NCBI GenBank assembly: GCA_947455595.1
Contig: CANGOP010000016.1
Location: forward strand, 1-64,000
Source: Gammaproteobacteria bacterium
Lineage (GTDB): Bacteria; Pseudomonadota; Gammaproteobacteria; Steroidobacterales; Steroidobacteraceae
DNA length: 64,000 bases
Direction: 5' to 3'
Under the pieces are notes generated by a model that saw nothing but the letters and a program-made list of their open reading frames with translations, did no database searches and had not been told where the DNA came from. This document shows, one piece after another, positions 42,499 through 50,236 of the stretch (positions are counted from its first letter, which is position 1; every line of letters starts with the position of its first letter). The position numbers were made by a program, and so were the translations under genes.

Positions 42499-43247
42499 GC
42501 TCGCGACTCCACAATGGCATTACCGCCATCAACGATCAGCATCTGACCGGTGATATACGAGGCAGACTCGCTGGCCAGAAACGCGATGGCGGCGGCGACT
42601 TCATCGGGTCTTCCCGATCGACGTAAGGGTGTGGCGCGCCCGGCGGCCTGCTCGGCTTCTGTTTGTGAGCCGGTCGCAATCCAACCCGGCGCGATGGCAT
42701 TGACCGTCACGCCCGCTATTGCAACCTCTAAGGCCAGCGACCGCGTCAAGCCCAAAAGGCCGGCCTTCGCAGCTGCATACGCCGCATCTCCAGCCACACC
42801 GGCAACCGCGCCCGTGGTCGAAGCGATGTTGACGATACGCCCATACCCACGCGCCACCATCGACGGGACAACGGCTCGAGTGACCAGAAAGGCGCTCGTC
42901 AGGTTGCGGTCCAAGACGTCGCGCCACAACTGCGCCGACATCGCGCTGACCGGACACTGCTCGTCAATCACACCGCTTGCCGCCATGCCCGCGTTGTTGA
43001 TGAGCACGTCCACAGGGCCACACTGCCGACACAGGTTGCTCACGGCCGTCTCATCGCTCAAGTCACCCACAAACGCGCTCACCGACAGACCGAGCGCCGC
43101 CAGTTCCTCGGCGCGCGTGAGCACTCGTTCGGATAATCCTGCGACGAGCAACCGGTAGCCGGCCTGGCCCAAGGTTCTGGCGGCGGCAAACCCGATGCCT
43201 GACGAACTTCCGGCGCCGGTGACAAGAGCGAGGCGAGACGTCGGCAT
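42495..43247 (-). CDS. Short-chain dehydrogenase/reductase (3-oxoacyl-reductase-like)
   Basis: SDR of 250 aa: VTGAGSSSGIGFAAARTL, NNAG, and YAAAKAGLLGL with upstream Ser in NIAST. The C-terminus YITGQMLIVDGGN is the common FabG-like ending. GGAG lies 7 nt before the ATG, and a TATAAT plus a short palindrome lie further upstream. First gene of the SDR-SDR(-ggt-ykoF) run. Substrate unknown. Confidence 0.88.
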   Translation of the reverse strand: MPTSRLALVTGAGSSSGIGFAAARTLGQAGYRLLVAGLSERVLTRAEELAALGLSVSAFVGDLSDETAVSNLCRQCGPVDVLINNAGMAASGVIDEQCPVSAMSAQLWRDVLDRNLTSAFLVTRAVVPSMVARGYGRIVNIASTTGAVAGVAGDAAYAAAKAGLLGLTRSLALEVAIAGVTVNAIAPGWIATGSQTEAEQAAGRATPLRRSGRPDEVAAAIAFLASESASYITGQMLIVDGGNAIVESRA

Positions 43248-43460
43248 GAGCGGACTCCGGGAAACGTTTCGTCATTATAGGCGTGGCACGAAGCCCGATG
43301 CGGACGGGGTATGGCCAAACCCGTGTGCTCGCCGGGTTTTGCGCGGCGTCAGCAGCGACGGAGGCCGGCCGCAAATGGGCCGCTTGATGACGCAATCGAC
43401 ACCCGGCACACCCTTCATTCATGCGAGCATCCGTGCTTCCTGTTCGTGCCAAAGCCCGTC
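43248..43460. other. Divergent intergenic region, SDR operon / betC
   Basis: 213 bp between divergent starts. Apart from the TATAAT and palindrome near its left end I see no gene or repeat. The betC start has only a weak ribosome site. Confidence 0.4.
43261..43279 (-). promoter_or_regulatory. Candidate promoter and LacI-like half-site palindrome before the SDR operon
   Basis: On the minus strand a perfect TATAAT (43279-43274) is followed by GAAACGTTTC (43270-43261), a 10-bp palindrome with the CG centre common in LacI-family operators. The ATG lies 13 nt further. No good -35 was seen, and no LacI gene is in the window. Confidence 0.5.
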
Positions 43461-44978
43461 ATGCCGACCCAACCGAACATCTTGATCATCCAGGCGGACC
43501 AACTCACCGCTGGGGCGCTCGCCTGCTATGGCGGCCAAGTCGCCAAGACCCCGCACATGGACCGCCTCGCAGCCGAAGGTGTGGTGTTTGACTCCTTCTA
43601 CACCAACAGCCCCCTGTGTGCGCCGTCGCGCTTTTCGATGATGTCCGGGCAATTGCCGTCGGCCATCGGCGCCTACGACAACGCAGCCGACTTCGCCGCG
43701 GATATCCCGACGTTCGCGCATTACCTGCGCGCCGCCGGCTACCAAACGTACTTGTCGGGGAAGATGCACTTCTGCGGCCCGGACCAACTGCACGGCTTCG
43801 AGCAACGGCTCACCACCGACATCTATCCTGCCGACTACGGCTGGACACCGGACTGGGCGCATTTCGAGCAGCGTCTGTCGTGGTATCACGTGATGAATTC
43901 AGTCACCGAAGCCGGCCCGTGCACGCGAACGAACCAGATCGATTTTGACGACGAAGTGGTCTATCAGGCGCGCCAAAAGCTCTTTGATATCGCGCGTAGC
44001 AAGGACGAACGGCCGTTCTGCATGGTCGTCTCGATGACACACCCCCACGATCCCTACACCACGCCGCAGGAGTATTGGGATCGCTATGCCGATGCGACCA
44101 TCGATCCGCCCACGGTATCGATGACGTTTGATGAGATGGACCCGCATTCGAAACGCATTCATCACGTCATCGGTCTCGGCGAGAAAAGCCCAACCGCCGA
44201 GCAGATCATCGACGCGCGCCGCGCCTACTACGGCTCGATCGCCTACGTCGACGATCAGGTCGGCGCGCTCGTGAAGACTCTGAAAGACGCGCGCCTGTCG
44301 GACAACACCATCGTGATCGTGACGTCCGACCACGGCGACATGCTCGGTGAGCGCGGATTGTGGTTCAAGATGACTTTCTTCGAAGGCGGCTGTCGCATCC
44401 CACTGATCGTGCATGCGCCGCAGCACTACGCACCACATCGGGTCGCCACCCACGCCTCACTCGTGGACCTGCTGCCCACCTTGGTGGAGATGGGTACCGG
44501 TGAGCCGTTCCAAGCGATTGTCCCCATCGAGGGGCAAAGCCTCGTACCGGCCCTGAAGGGAAGTCCGGTACGCGACGAGGTGATCGGTGAATTCATGGGC
44601 GAGGCGTCGATTGCACCGATCATCATGATCCGCCGAGCTACTCAGAAGTTCATCCACTGCCCCGTAGATCCGGATCAGCTGTATGACCTTCAGACCGATC
44701 CGTTGGAACTCCACAATCTCGCCCAAGAACCGGCTTATGCGGCCGTGGTCACCGCTTACCGGGCGGAGATTGCCGAGCGCTGGGATCTCGATGGCCTGCA
44801 TCACAGCGTGCTGGCTAGCCAGCGACGCCGCCACTTCGTTTACGATTCGCTCCGCCAAGGGCGCTATACGCCCTGGGACCACCAACCGTTCCAGGATGCC
44901 ACGAAGGCCTATATCCGTAATGATCAGGAACTCAATGACCTCGAGGCGATGGCCCGCTTTCCGCGTCTGGGCGCTTAG
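43461..44978 (+). CDS. betC: Choline-sulfatase
   Basis: Type I sulfatase of 505 aa that releases choline from choline-O-sulfate. The formylglycine Cys is C53 in CAPSR; metal and substrate residues lie in IIQADQL, SGKMHFCGPDQLHGFEQRL and VTSDHGDMLGE. The C-terminal part (SVLASQRRRHFVYDSLRQGRYTPWDH) is the choline-sulfatase tail that separates BetC from other sulfatases. I start at the ATG at 43461; upstream codons do not resemble the family. It has no signal peptide. The choline-type transporter gene follows and overlaps it by 44 nt. Confidence 0.93.
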   Translation: MPTQPNILIIQADQLTAGALACYGGQVAKTPHMDRLAAEGVVFDSFYTNSPLCAPSRFSMMSGQLPSAIGAYDNAADFAADIPTFAHYLRAAGYQTYLSGKMHFCGPDQLHGFEQRLTTDIYPADYGWTPDWAHFEQRLSWYHVMNSVTEAGPCTRTNQIDFDDEVVYQARQKLFDIARSKDERPFCMVVSMTHPHDPYTTPQEYWDRYADATIDPPTVSMTFDEMDPHSKRIHHVIGLGEKSPTAEQIIDARRAYYGSIAYVDDQVGALVKTLKDARLSDNTIVIVTSDHGDMLGERGLWFKMTFFEGGCRIPLIVHAPQHYAPHRVATHASLVDLLPTLVEMGTGEPFQAIVPIEGQSLVPALKGSPVRDEVIGEFMGEASIAPIIMIRRATQKFIHCPVDPDQLYDLQTDPLELHNLAQEPAYAAVVTAYRAEIAERWDLDGLHHSVLASQRRRHFVYDSLRQGRYTPWDHQPFQDATKAYIRNDQELNDLEAMARFPRLGA

Positions 44979-46749
44979 CCTCGCGGCCGCACTTGGCATC
45001 GCGCTTGCAGGCCGTACGAGCGCGGCCGGCGATCCCGCATCCTGTCAGGAAGTGCATTTTGCGGACGTCGGTTGGAGCGACGTGACCGCCACGACGTCAC
45101 AGGTGATGACCACGCTGGAGGATCTCGGTTATACGCCGCGTGCAACGCTCGTGTCGGTACCCGTGACTTACGAGTCGATGAAAGCGGGCCGAATCGACGC
45201 ATTTTTGGGCAACTGGATGCCGGCGCAGGTCGATACCCGACGTCCCTACATCGAAGGTGGCTCGATTGAAATTGTCCGGGCCAATCTGACCGGCGCGAAG
45301 TTCACCCTCGCCGTGCCAGATTACCTCTATGCCGCGGGCCTCCACGACTTCCGTGATATCCGCCGTTTTGCCGATGCGCTGGGGCGTCGCATCTATGGCA
45401 TTGAGCCCGGGAACAACGGCAATCGGATCGTCCAAGGGTTGATCGATCAGAACGCGTTTTCCTTGGGTGACTTTCGGCTGATTGATTCGAGCGAACAGGG
45501 CATGCTCGCCGAAGTCGATCGCGCCATCGCCGCACGCGCACCGATTGTTTTTCTCGCGTGGGAGCCCCACCCGATGAATATGCACTTTTCCATCCGCTAT
45601 CTGACGGGTGGGGATGCAACCTTCGGCCCCAACTATGGCGGCGCCACAGTCTGGACGCTTGTCCGGCAGGGCTTGGCGCAGCGCTGCCCAAACCTCGGTC
45701 GGCTGCTGACCAATATCGAATTCACCACACGTGGCGAAGACGAGGTCATGCTAGATATCCAGAGCGGCACGCCGGCAGAGACAGCAGCCCGACGCTGGCT
45801 TAACGCCCATCCGCAGGTTCGCGCCAGTTGGCTCGAAGGCGTCACCACCTTTGATGGCCGACCACCCGAGACCCATGCCACGGCGCGCCATGTGCTCTCA
45901 ACCGATGCGGTGGAGACTTTTTTAACAGCGCATAAGATTCCCGTGGGCGTCGCCATCGCTAGTGCCATCGATGCGATCAAATTACGAGGTGCCGGGATCT
46001 TCGGCGGGATCTCAGCAGCTACCAACGGCGCCGTGGCCTTGTCAGTCAAGGCACTGCGCAGTGTGCCGGCGACGGTGATGGTCACCGTCTTCGCGTTGCT
46101 TGCCTGGGTGCTGCAACGCTCATGGAAGCTCGTACTTTTCGTGGCCGCCGCGTTGCTCTTCATCATCAATCAAGGCTACTGGTCCGCAACACTCGAGACG
46201 CTCGCGCTGGTAATCGTGGCCGCACTGGTCACGGTCGCGCTCGGGATTCCGCTCGGCATCCTCGCCGCACACCGACCTCGGCTGCATGCGGCGCTACGGC
46301 CCGCTCTGGACCTCATGCAGACTCTGCCAACCTTTGTCTACTTGATCCCGACTCTCGTACTGTTCGGTCTGGGTGTCGTGCCCGCCATCATCTCGACGGT
46401 CATCTTTGCCCTGCCCGCCCCGGTGCGACTTACGCAGTTGGGGATCTCGTCCACGCCGAAGGCGTTGCTGGAAGCGGGTGATGCCTTTGGGGCAACGCCG
46501 TGGCAGCGCTTGATCAAGATTGAACTGCCCTCGGCGCTACCGCTGATCCTCGAAGGGGTAACACAGTGCATCATGCTGTGCCTATCGATGGTGGTCATTG
46601 CGGCACTCGTCGGCGCCGGCGGATTGGGTGTCCCCGTCGTGCGCGCCCTCAACACTGTGCAAGTTGGCATGGGCTTTGAGGCGGGGCTGGCCATCGTGCT
46701 TTTGGCAATTGTGCTGGACCGCATCTCGCGCCGCCGCGGCAAGCGCTAG
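44935..46749 (+). CDS. Fused choline/betaine-binding protein and ABC permease (ChoX-ChoW type)
   Basis: Single 604-aa protein. After a signal peptide (residues about 1-31) comes a ChoX/OpuAC-like binding domain (about 32-320): VHFADVGWSDVTATT, LGNWMPAQ and VFLAWEPHPMN carry the aromatic residues that usually box quaternary ammonium groups. About seven hydrophobic helices follow, with the permease motif EAGDAFGATPWQRLIKIELPSALP. The ATG at 44935 lies inside betC's end, with AGGA 5 nt upstream. No ATPase (ChoV/OpuAA) gene is present on either side. It probably imports choline, choline sulfate or glycine betaine. Confidence 0.87.
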   Translation: MTSRRWPAFRVWALSLAAALGIALAGRTSAAGDPASCQEVHFADVGWSDVTATTSQVMTTLEDLGYTPRATLVSVPVTYESMKAGRIDAFLGNWMPAQVDTRRPYIEGGSIEIVRANLTGAKFTLAVPDYLYAAGLHDFRDIRRFADALGRRIYGIEPGNNGNRIVQGLIDQNAFSLGDFRLIDSSEQGMLAEVDRAIAARAPIVFLAWEPHPMNMHFSIRYLTGGDATFGPNYGGATVWTLVRQGLAQRCPNLGRLLTNIEFTTRGEDEVMLDIQSGTPAETAARRWLNAHPQVRASWLEGVTTFDGRPPETHATARHVLSTDAVETFLTAHKIPVGVAIASAIDAIKLRGAGIFGGISAATNGAVALSVKALRSVPATVMVTVFALLAWVLQRSWKLVLFVAAALLFIINQGYWSATLETLALVIVAALVTVALGIPLGILAAHRPRLHAALRPALDLMQTLPTFVYLIPTLVLFGLGVVPAIISTVIFALPAPVRLTQLGISSTPKALLEAGDAFGATPWQRLIKIELPSALPLILEGVTQCIMLCLSMVVIAALVGAGGLGVPVVRALNTVQVGMGFEAGLAIVLLAIVLDRISRRRGKR

Positions 46750-46807
46750 CCCCTCGGTTTGTGGCGAGATTGTCGCGGCAAGCCAGGCTATGGTTCGCAT
46801 GCCGTGG

Positions 46808-46829
46808 GCGTTATGATATGACATAACGC
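46808..46829. promoter_or_regulatory. Inverted repeat upstream of the copper-storage gene
   Basis: GCGTTATG-ATATGA-CATAACGC, perfect 8-bp arms with a 6-nt spacer, 31 bp before the csp ATG. The left arm and spacer contain TATGAT, a possible -10, so a repressor bound here would block initiation. It does not match CueR-type copper operators. Confidence 0.6.
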
Positions 46830-46860
46830 TCATCTCCCGACGCGATACATGGAGCCGACA

Positions 46861-47283
46861 ATGGACCGCAGACACCTACTCATGGCAACGGGCGCCGCCT
46901 TGGCTGCCACCACCCTCGCCGCGCGCGCGGACGAACACGAGCACCATGGTCATCACGGAGCCACAACGCCCCTCGTAGCGTCGGCAACCCACTGTGTGGA
47001 AACGGCGAATGTGTGCCTCGCTCACTGCCTCGATCGCTTGGGTGATGGTGACAAGACGATGGCCGCTTGCGCGCGTTCGGTCACGGGACTGATCGCCATG
47101 TGCAATGCCTTAGTCGTGCTGGCCGCACAGCACTCACCGCTCCTACCGCGCTATGCGGCGGTCGCGGCCGACGCCTGCAAGGCCTGCGAGGACGAGTGCA
47201 ACAAGCACGACCACCCGCCATGCAAGGCGTGTGCGGATGCCTGCAAGGCCTGCGCAGCCGAGTGCGCCAAGATCGCCGCCTAA
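46861..47283 (+). CDS. csp1: Csp1-type copper-storage protein (four-helix bundle), Tat-exported
   Basis: Cys-rich four-helix bundle of about 140 aa that stores Cu(I) inside the bundle. The mature part has 13 Cys, mostly in CxxxC and CxxC spacing (CVETANVCLAHC; CKACEDEC; CKACADACKACAAEC), the same number as Methylosinus Csp1. A Tat-like leader MDRRHLLMATGAALAATTLAARA and a His-rich linker (HEHHGHHG) precede it. I use the ATG at 46861, with GGAG 6 nt upstream; the ATG at 46849 overlaps that site. Three likely copper genes follow on the same strand. Confidence 0.9.
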   Translation: MDRRHLLMATGAALAATTLAARADEHEHHGHHGATTPLVASATHCVETANVCLAHCLDRLGDGDKTMAACARSVTGLIAMCNALVVLAAQHSPLLPRYAAVAADACKACEDECNKHDHPPCKACADACKACAAECAKIAA

Positions 47284-47343
47284 GGCTCGCTACTCATTCA
47301 CCCGCGTTGCCGACCTGACGGCTCGGCGGTATAAAGAGAGGGT

Positions 47344-47709
47344 ATGCGTCTCCCTCAGCGACCTTTACGCCGATTTTGGAGTCTGGTGGCGGTGGCCTTG
47401 TTGCCGCTGCTGTTCCTGCGCGCGTTAGTGCCGGTTGGGTTCATGGCCAGCGCCGTCGATGGCGGTGTGCGGTATACGCTGTGCGGCGGCGATAGCCCGG
47501 CTCCCGGCAAACACACGGCAACATCGGACGGTCACTGCCCCTTTGCGCAAAGTGCCGGTGGCGCAACGTGGACCGTATTACCGACCCTATTGGCCTCGGC
47601 CGATGCACTCCGTTATCAGATGCCGGCGCTGGGTTCACCGCCCATTGGCCTGCAAGGACCTAGTCGCGCCACAGGTTCCCGCGCACCCCCACACGTCTCT
47701 TTCGTCTGA
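47344..47709 (+). CDS. DUF2946-like membrane-anchored protein
   Basis: A 121-aa protein with one N-terminal hydrophobic segment (SLVAVALLPLLFLRALVPVGFMA), then YTLCGGDSP and HCPFAQSAG, the Cys/His pattern of DUF2946. Such proteins often occur beside copper-handling genes, though their role is unknown. It sits 60 bp after csp1 and before the outer-membrane gene. Purine-rich AGAGAGGGT precedes the ATG. Confidence 0.7.
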   Translation: MRLPQRPLRRFWSLVAVALLPLLFLRALVPVGFMASAVDGGVRYTLCGGDSPAPGKHTATSDGHCPFAQSAGGATWTVLPTLLASADALRYQMPALGSPPIGLQGPSRATGSRAPPHVSFV

Positions 47710-47783
47710 ATCTGCGCGTCCATTGGACGCATCGTGGATCGCGCATGCGATCTAGTCAGAATGTTTGAGAGAGTGTCTCCATC

Positions 47784-48740
47784 ATGTCGTCATCAATTCT
47801 CGATCGCGGGCCGCGCAGCGCGTGGGCCAGCCTCCTCACCGCTGCCGTGTTCGCCACGGCCCTTTTGACACCCGCTACGAGCCACGGTTGTGCCTGCGGC
47901 TGTGGCGTCTTTGACGTCGGTACCGGCGCTCTGTTCCCCGACGGCTCCGGCGGCACCGTGTTCGTCGAAGCAGACTTCGTCGATCAGAATCGCAATTGGA
48001 GTGGCACCTCGGCCGCGCCGGCCGACGCCAATGCCGACAAACGCGTGCGCAGCGACTTCTACACCGCCGGCATTCAGTACATGTTCAATCGTCGCTGGGG
48101 CCTACAGGTTGACGTGCCGTATTGGAATCGGCAGTTCGCAACCGCCGAGGAGCCAAGCGACGTTGCGGTGAACACTCACGCCGCGTTGGGTGACATTCGC
48201 ATTCGTGGCGTCTACACCGGTTTCTCACCGGACATGTCCTCCGGTCTCACCTTCGGACTGAAATTGGCCACCGGGGATGCAAGCTATCCGAATTTTGATC
48301 CCGATACGGAAATCGGCTCAGGTAGCACGGACTTACTCCTCGGCGGATTTCATCGCGGCCGTCTGACTCAGGACAGTCGCTTCGGCTATTTCCTGCGTGG
48401 CCAGTGGCAGCAGCCACTGCGCAGCAAGGCAAACTATCGCCCGGGCAATGAGTTGATCGGAGTGGCCGGGGCGTATTTTCAGGGATGGACGCATGCCGAT
48501 CAGCTCGCCATCACGCCCATTCTGCAATTGACAGCGGCCTATCGGGGTCACGACGGCGGACCCGACGGTCATCCGGAAGACACGGGTTCCACCCGCCTAC
48601 TCGTGTCACCCGGCATTGAAGTTCACTTCTCCAAGATTCGGCTCTATGCCGAAGCCGGTTTTGCGGTACACGACAACGTCAGTGGCAATCAGTTGGTCTC
48701 GCGACGCAACTACAAGCTGACGGCGTTTTATTCCTTCTAG
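47784..48740 (+). CDS. Outer-membrane beta-barrel protein of the copper group
   Basis: Exported protein of 318 aa with a signal peptide ending near TSHG, then a CACGCG motif (four residues from the mature start) and amphipathic beta strands to a C-terminal Phe (FYSF), the usual outer-membrane barrel signature. Blocks such as FNRRWGLQVDVPYWNRQF and SSGLTFGLKLATGD resemble transporter-like barrels of the phenol-degradation MetA type. The N-terminal Cys pairs could bind copper. Function unknown; grouped by position with csp1 and SCO. Confidence 0.7.
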   Translation: MSSSILDRGPRSAWASLLTAAVFATALLTPATSHGCACGCGVFDVGTGALFPDGSGGTVFVEADFVDQNRNWSGTSAAPADANADKRVRSDFYTAGIQYMFNRRWGLQVDVPYWNRQFATAEEPSDVAVNTHAALGDIRIRGVYTGFSPDMSSGLTFGLKLATGDASYPNFDPDTEIGSGSTDLLLGGFHRGRLTQDSRFGYFLRGQWQQPLRSKANYRPGNELIGVAGAYFQGWTHADQLAITPILQLTAAYRGHDGGPDGHPEDTGSTRLLVSPGIEVHFSKIRLYAEAGFAVHDNVSGNQLVSRRNYKLTAFYSF

Positions 48741-48872
48741 GCGTGTCGGCGAGAGACATCTGGGCGCGGCATTCCCGTCCCTTGCCTGAAAGACTATGGG
48801 CAATGCACCCGAGTTGACGGCGGTGAACGCAGACTCCACCTTAGGGGCTCATTCAGGTTTAGGGCTACCGAC
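48741..48872. other. Intergenic region before the SCO gene
   Basis: 132 bp with no recognisable gene or repeat. AGGG lies 8 nt before the GTG start of the SCO gene. Confidence 0.4.
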
Positions 48873-49505
48873 GTGAGTCGTCCATCCGCCGTCAACGGAT
48901 CCAACAGGCCGTCGCGCCGAAGCGATTGGGCCGTGCGCGCCTGGCTGCTGGTTGCTGTGGCTTCCGCCGGCGTGTTCGTCGCGTTCTATCTGGGGCTCGG
49001 GCCCAAAGCCCTCACCGTCACCGCTCGTTTCGATGGTTTGATCGACACAGCCGGCCGTCCATACTCGTCTCTTGAGACAACGGCTCGTTATAAGCTGGTC
49101 GCATATGGCTATACAGCCTGCCCCGACGCCTGTCCGGCTACACTGACGAAGCTGCACGCCGTGTTGGATACCTTATCCGCCGACAGCGCACCGCTCACAC
49201 CGATGTTCATCACGCTGGACCCAGGGCATGACACGATCAAGGTGTTAGCAGCCTACGTGCATCATTTCGATCCCCGCATTGTGGGACTGACCGGCGATCT
49301 TGGGCGTCTTCAGCAGAGTGCGGCACAGCTTGGCGCACTGCCCACCGAGACTGCCGCCGCGCACACGCCAGACGGTGGACCTAATCACGCGGTTCGGTTG
49401 TATCTCCTGTCGCCGCAGAATGTGCTGTTGCGGACCTATGAACTTGCAGATCCCACGCGGCTGATTGCCAGCGACATCCACCGTCGCCTCGCACCCATCC
49501 GTTAG
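48873..49505 (+). CDS. SCO1/SenC-family copper chaperone
   Basis: Thioredoxin-fold protein of 210 aa, anchored by an N-terminal helix (WLLVAVASAGVFVAFYLGLG). The Cu site is CPDACP (YTACPDACPATLTKLH) plus the distant His in NHAVRLYLLSPQ; FITLDPGHDT is the usual link. SCO proteins deliver copper to the CuA centre of cytochrome oxidase. The start is GTG at 48873. It closes the csp1 - DUF2946 - barrel - SCO group. The 3' end overlaps the convergent hydrolase gene by 4 nt. Confidence 0.9.
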   Translation: MSRPSAVNGSNRPSRRSDWAVRAWLLVAVASAGVFVAFYLGLGPKALTVTARFDGLIDTAGRPYSSLETTARYKLVAYGYTACPDACPATLTKLHAVLDTLSADSAPLTPMFITLDPGHDTIKVLAAYVHHFDPRIVGLTGDLGRLQQSAAQLGALPTETAAAHTPDGGPNHAVRLYLLSPQNVLLRTYELADPTRLIASDIHRRLAPIR

Positions 49506-50236
49506 GACAGCGGCGTTAAGCCTGCGACAAACTGATCCATCCACGCGAGGATCCGGTCGGGGTCTTCCACCTGTGCATTGTGGCCGAGCGCTGGAAACCC
49601 CTGAGCCGTCGGCACCAACGCCCTCAAAGCCTCAACGGTCACCATCGGATCCTCTGCGCCACACGCAGCGGCGACAGGACATCGAACGTGCTCGAGCAGC
49701 TCGGCCATGGGCGTCACAACAATGGCATTGACGCCAGGGTCCATACTGAGCTGCCACCCAGCATCGCTCAGCAGAACACCGCGATCCAGCACAGCGACAT
49801 CCGACGAAATGCTCCGATCCAAGCCGGCCACTTTGCGATAACGCTCAAGGGCCTCGGCGTGCGTAGCAAACGCTCGCGCCGGTCGCCCTGCAAGGTCACG
49901 GCCCCGCGCGCGCTCCTCGTCCGAGAACGCCAATTTGGTGCCGAGCATCAATACACCGAGTGGTGCAGCGCCACCTCGAGCATCGGCCAGCGCGAGCGCG
50001 ACATAGCCACCGAGCGAGTGACCGACCAGCACTGTGTCCATCATCGGGATGGCAGACGCGCGCAGCGCATCGGCCAAGCCAGCTACTGTGTAATGTTCAA
50101 GCGGAGCGGCGCGACCATGCCCCGCCAGATCCGGCAGAAACACGTCATCACCTCGCGCCTGCAATCGCTGCGCCACCGGGTGCCACACCGCACCGGTGGC
50201 ACCGAGGCCGTGCAACAGACACCAACGCCGGGCCAT
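49502..50236 (-). CDS. Alpha/beta hydrolase
   Basis: Cytoplasmic alpha/beta hydrolase of 244 aa: LLHGLGATGAVW (oxyanion), VGHSLGGYVALALAD (nucleophile Ser), AACGAEDPMV (acid) and FPALGHNAQVEDP (His). It overlaps the upstream MFS gene by 1 nt (TGATG), so it is co-translated with an aromatic-acid-type carrier. It may act on an ester or ring-cleavage product of the aromatic pathway encoded to the right. Substrate unknown. Confidence 0.85.
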   Translation of the reverse strand: MARRWCLLHGLGATGAVWHPVAQRLQARGDDVFLPDLAGHGRAAPLEHYTVAGLADALRASAIPMMDTVLVGHSLGGYVALALADARGGAAPLGVLMLGTKLAFSDEERARGRDLAGRPARAFATHAEALERYRKVAGLDRSISSDVAVLDRGVLLSDAGWQLSMDPGVNAIVVTPMAELLEHVRCPVAAACGAEDPMVTVEALRALVPTAQGFPALGHNAQVEDPDRILAWMDQFVAGLTPLS

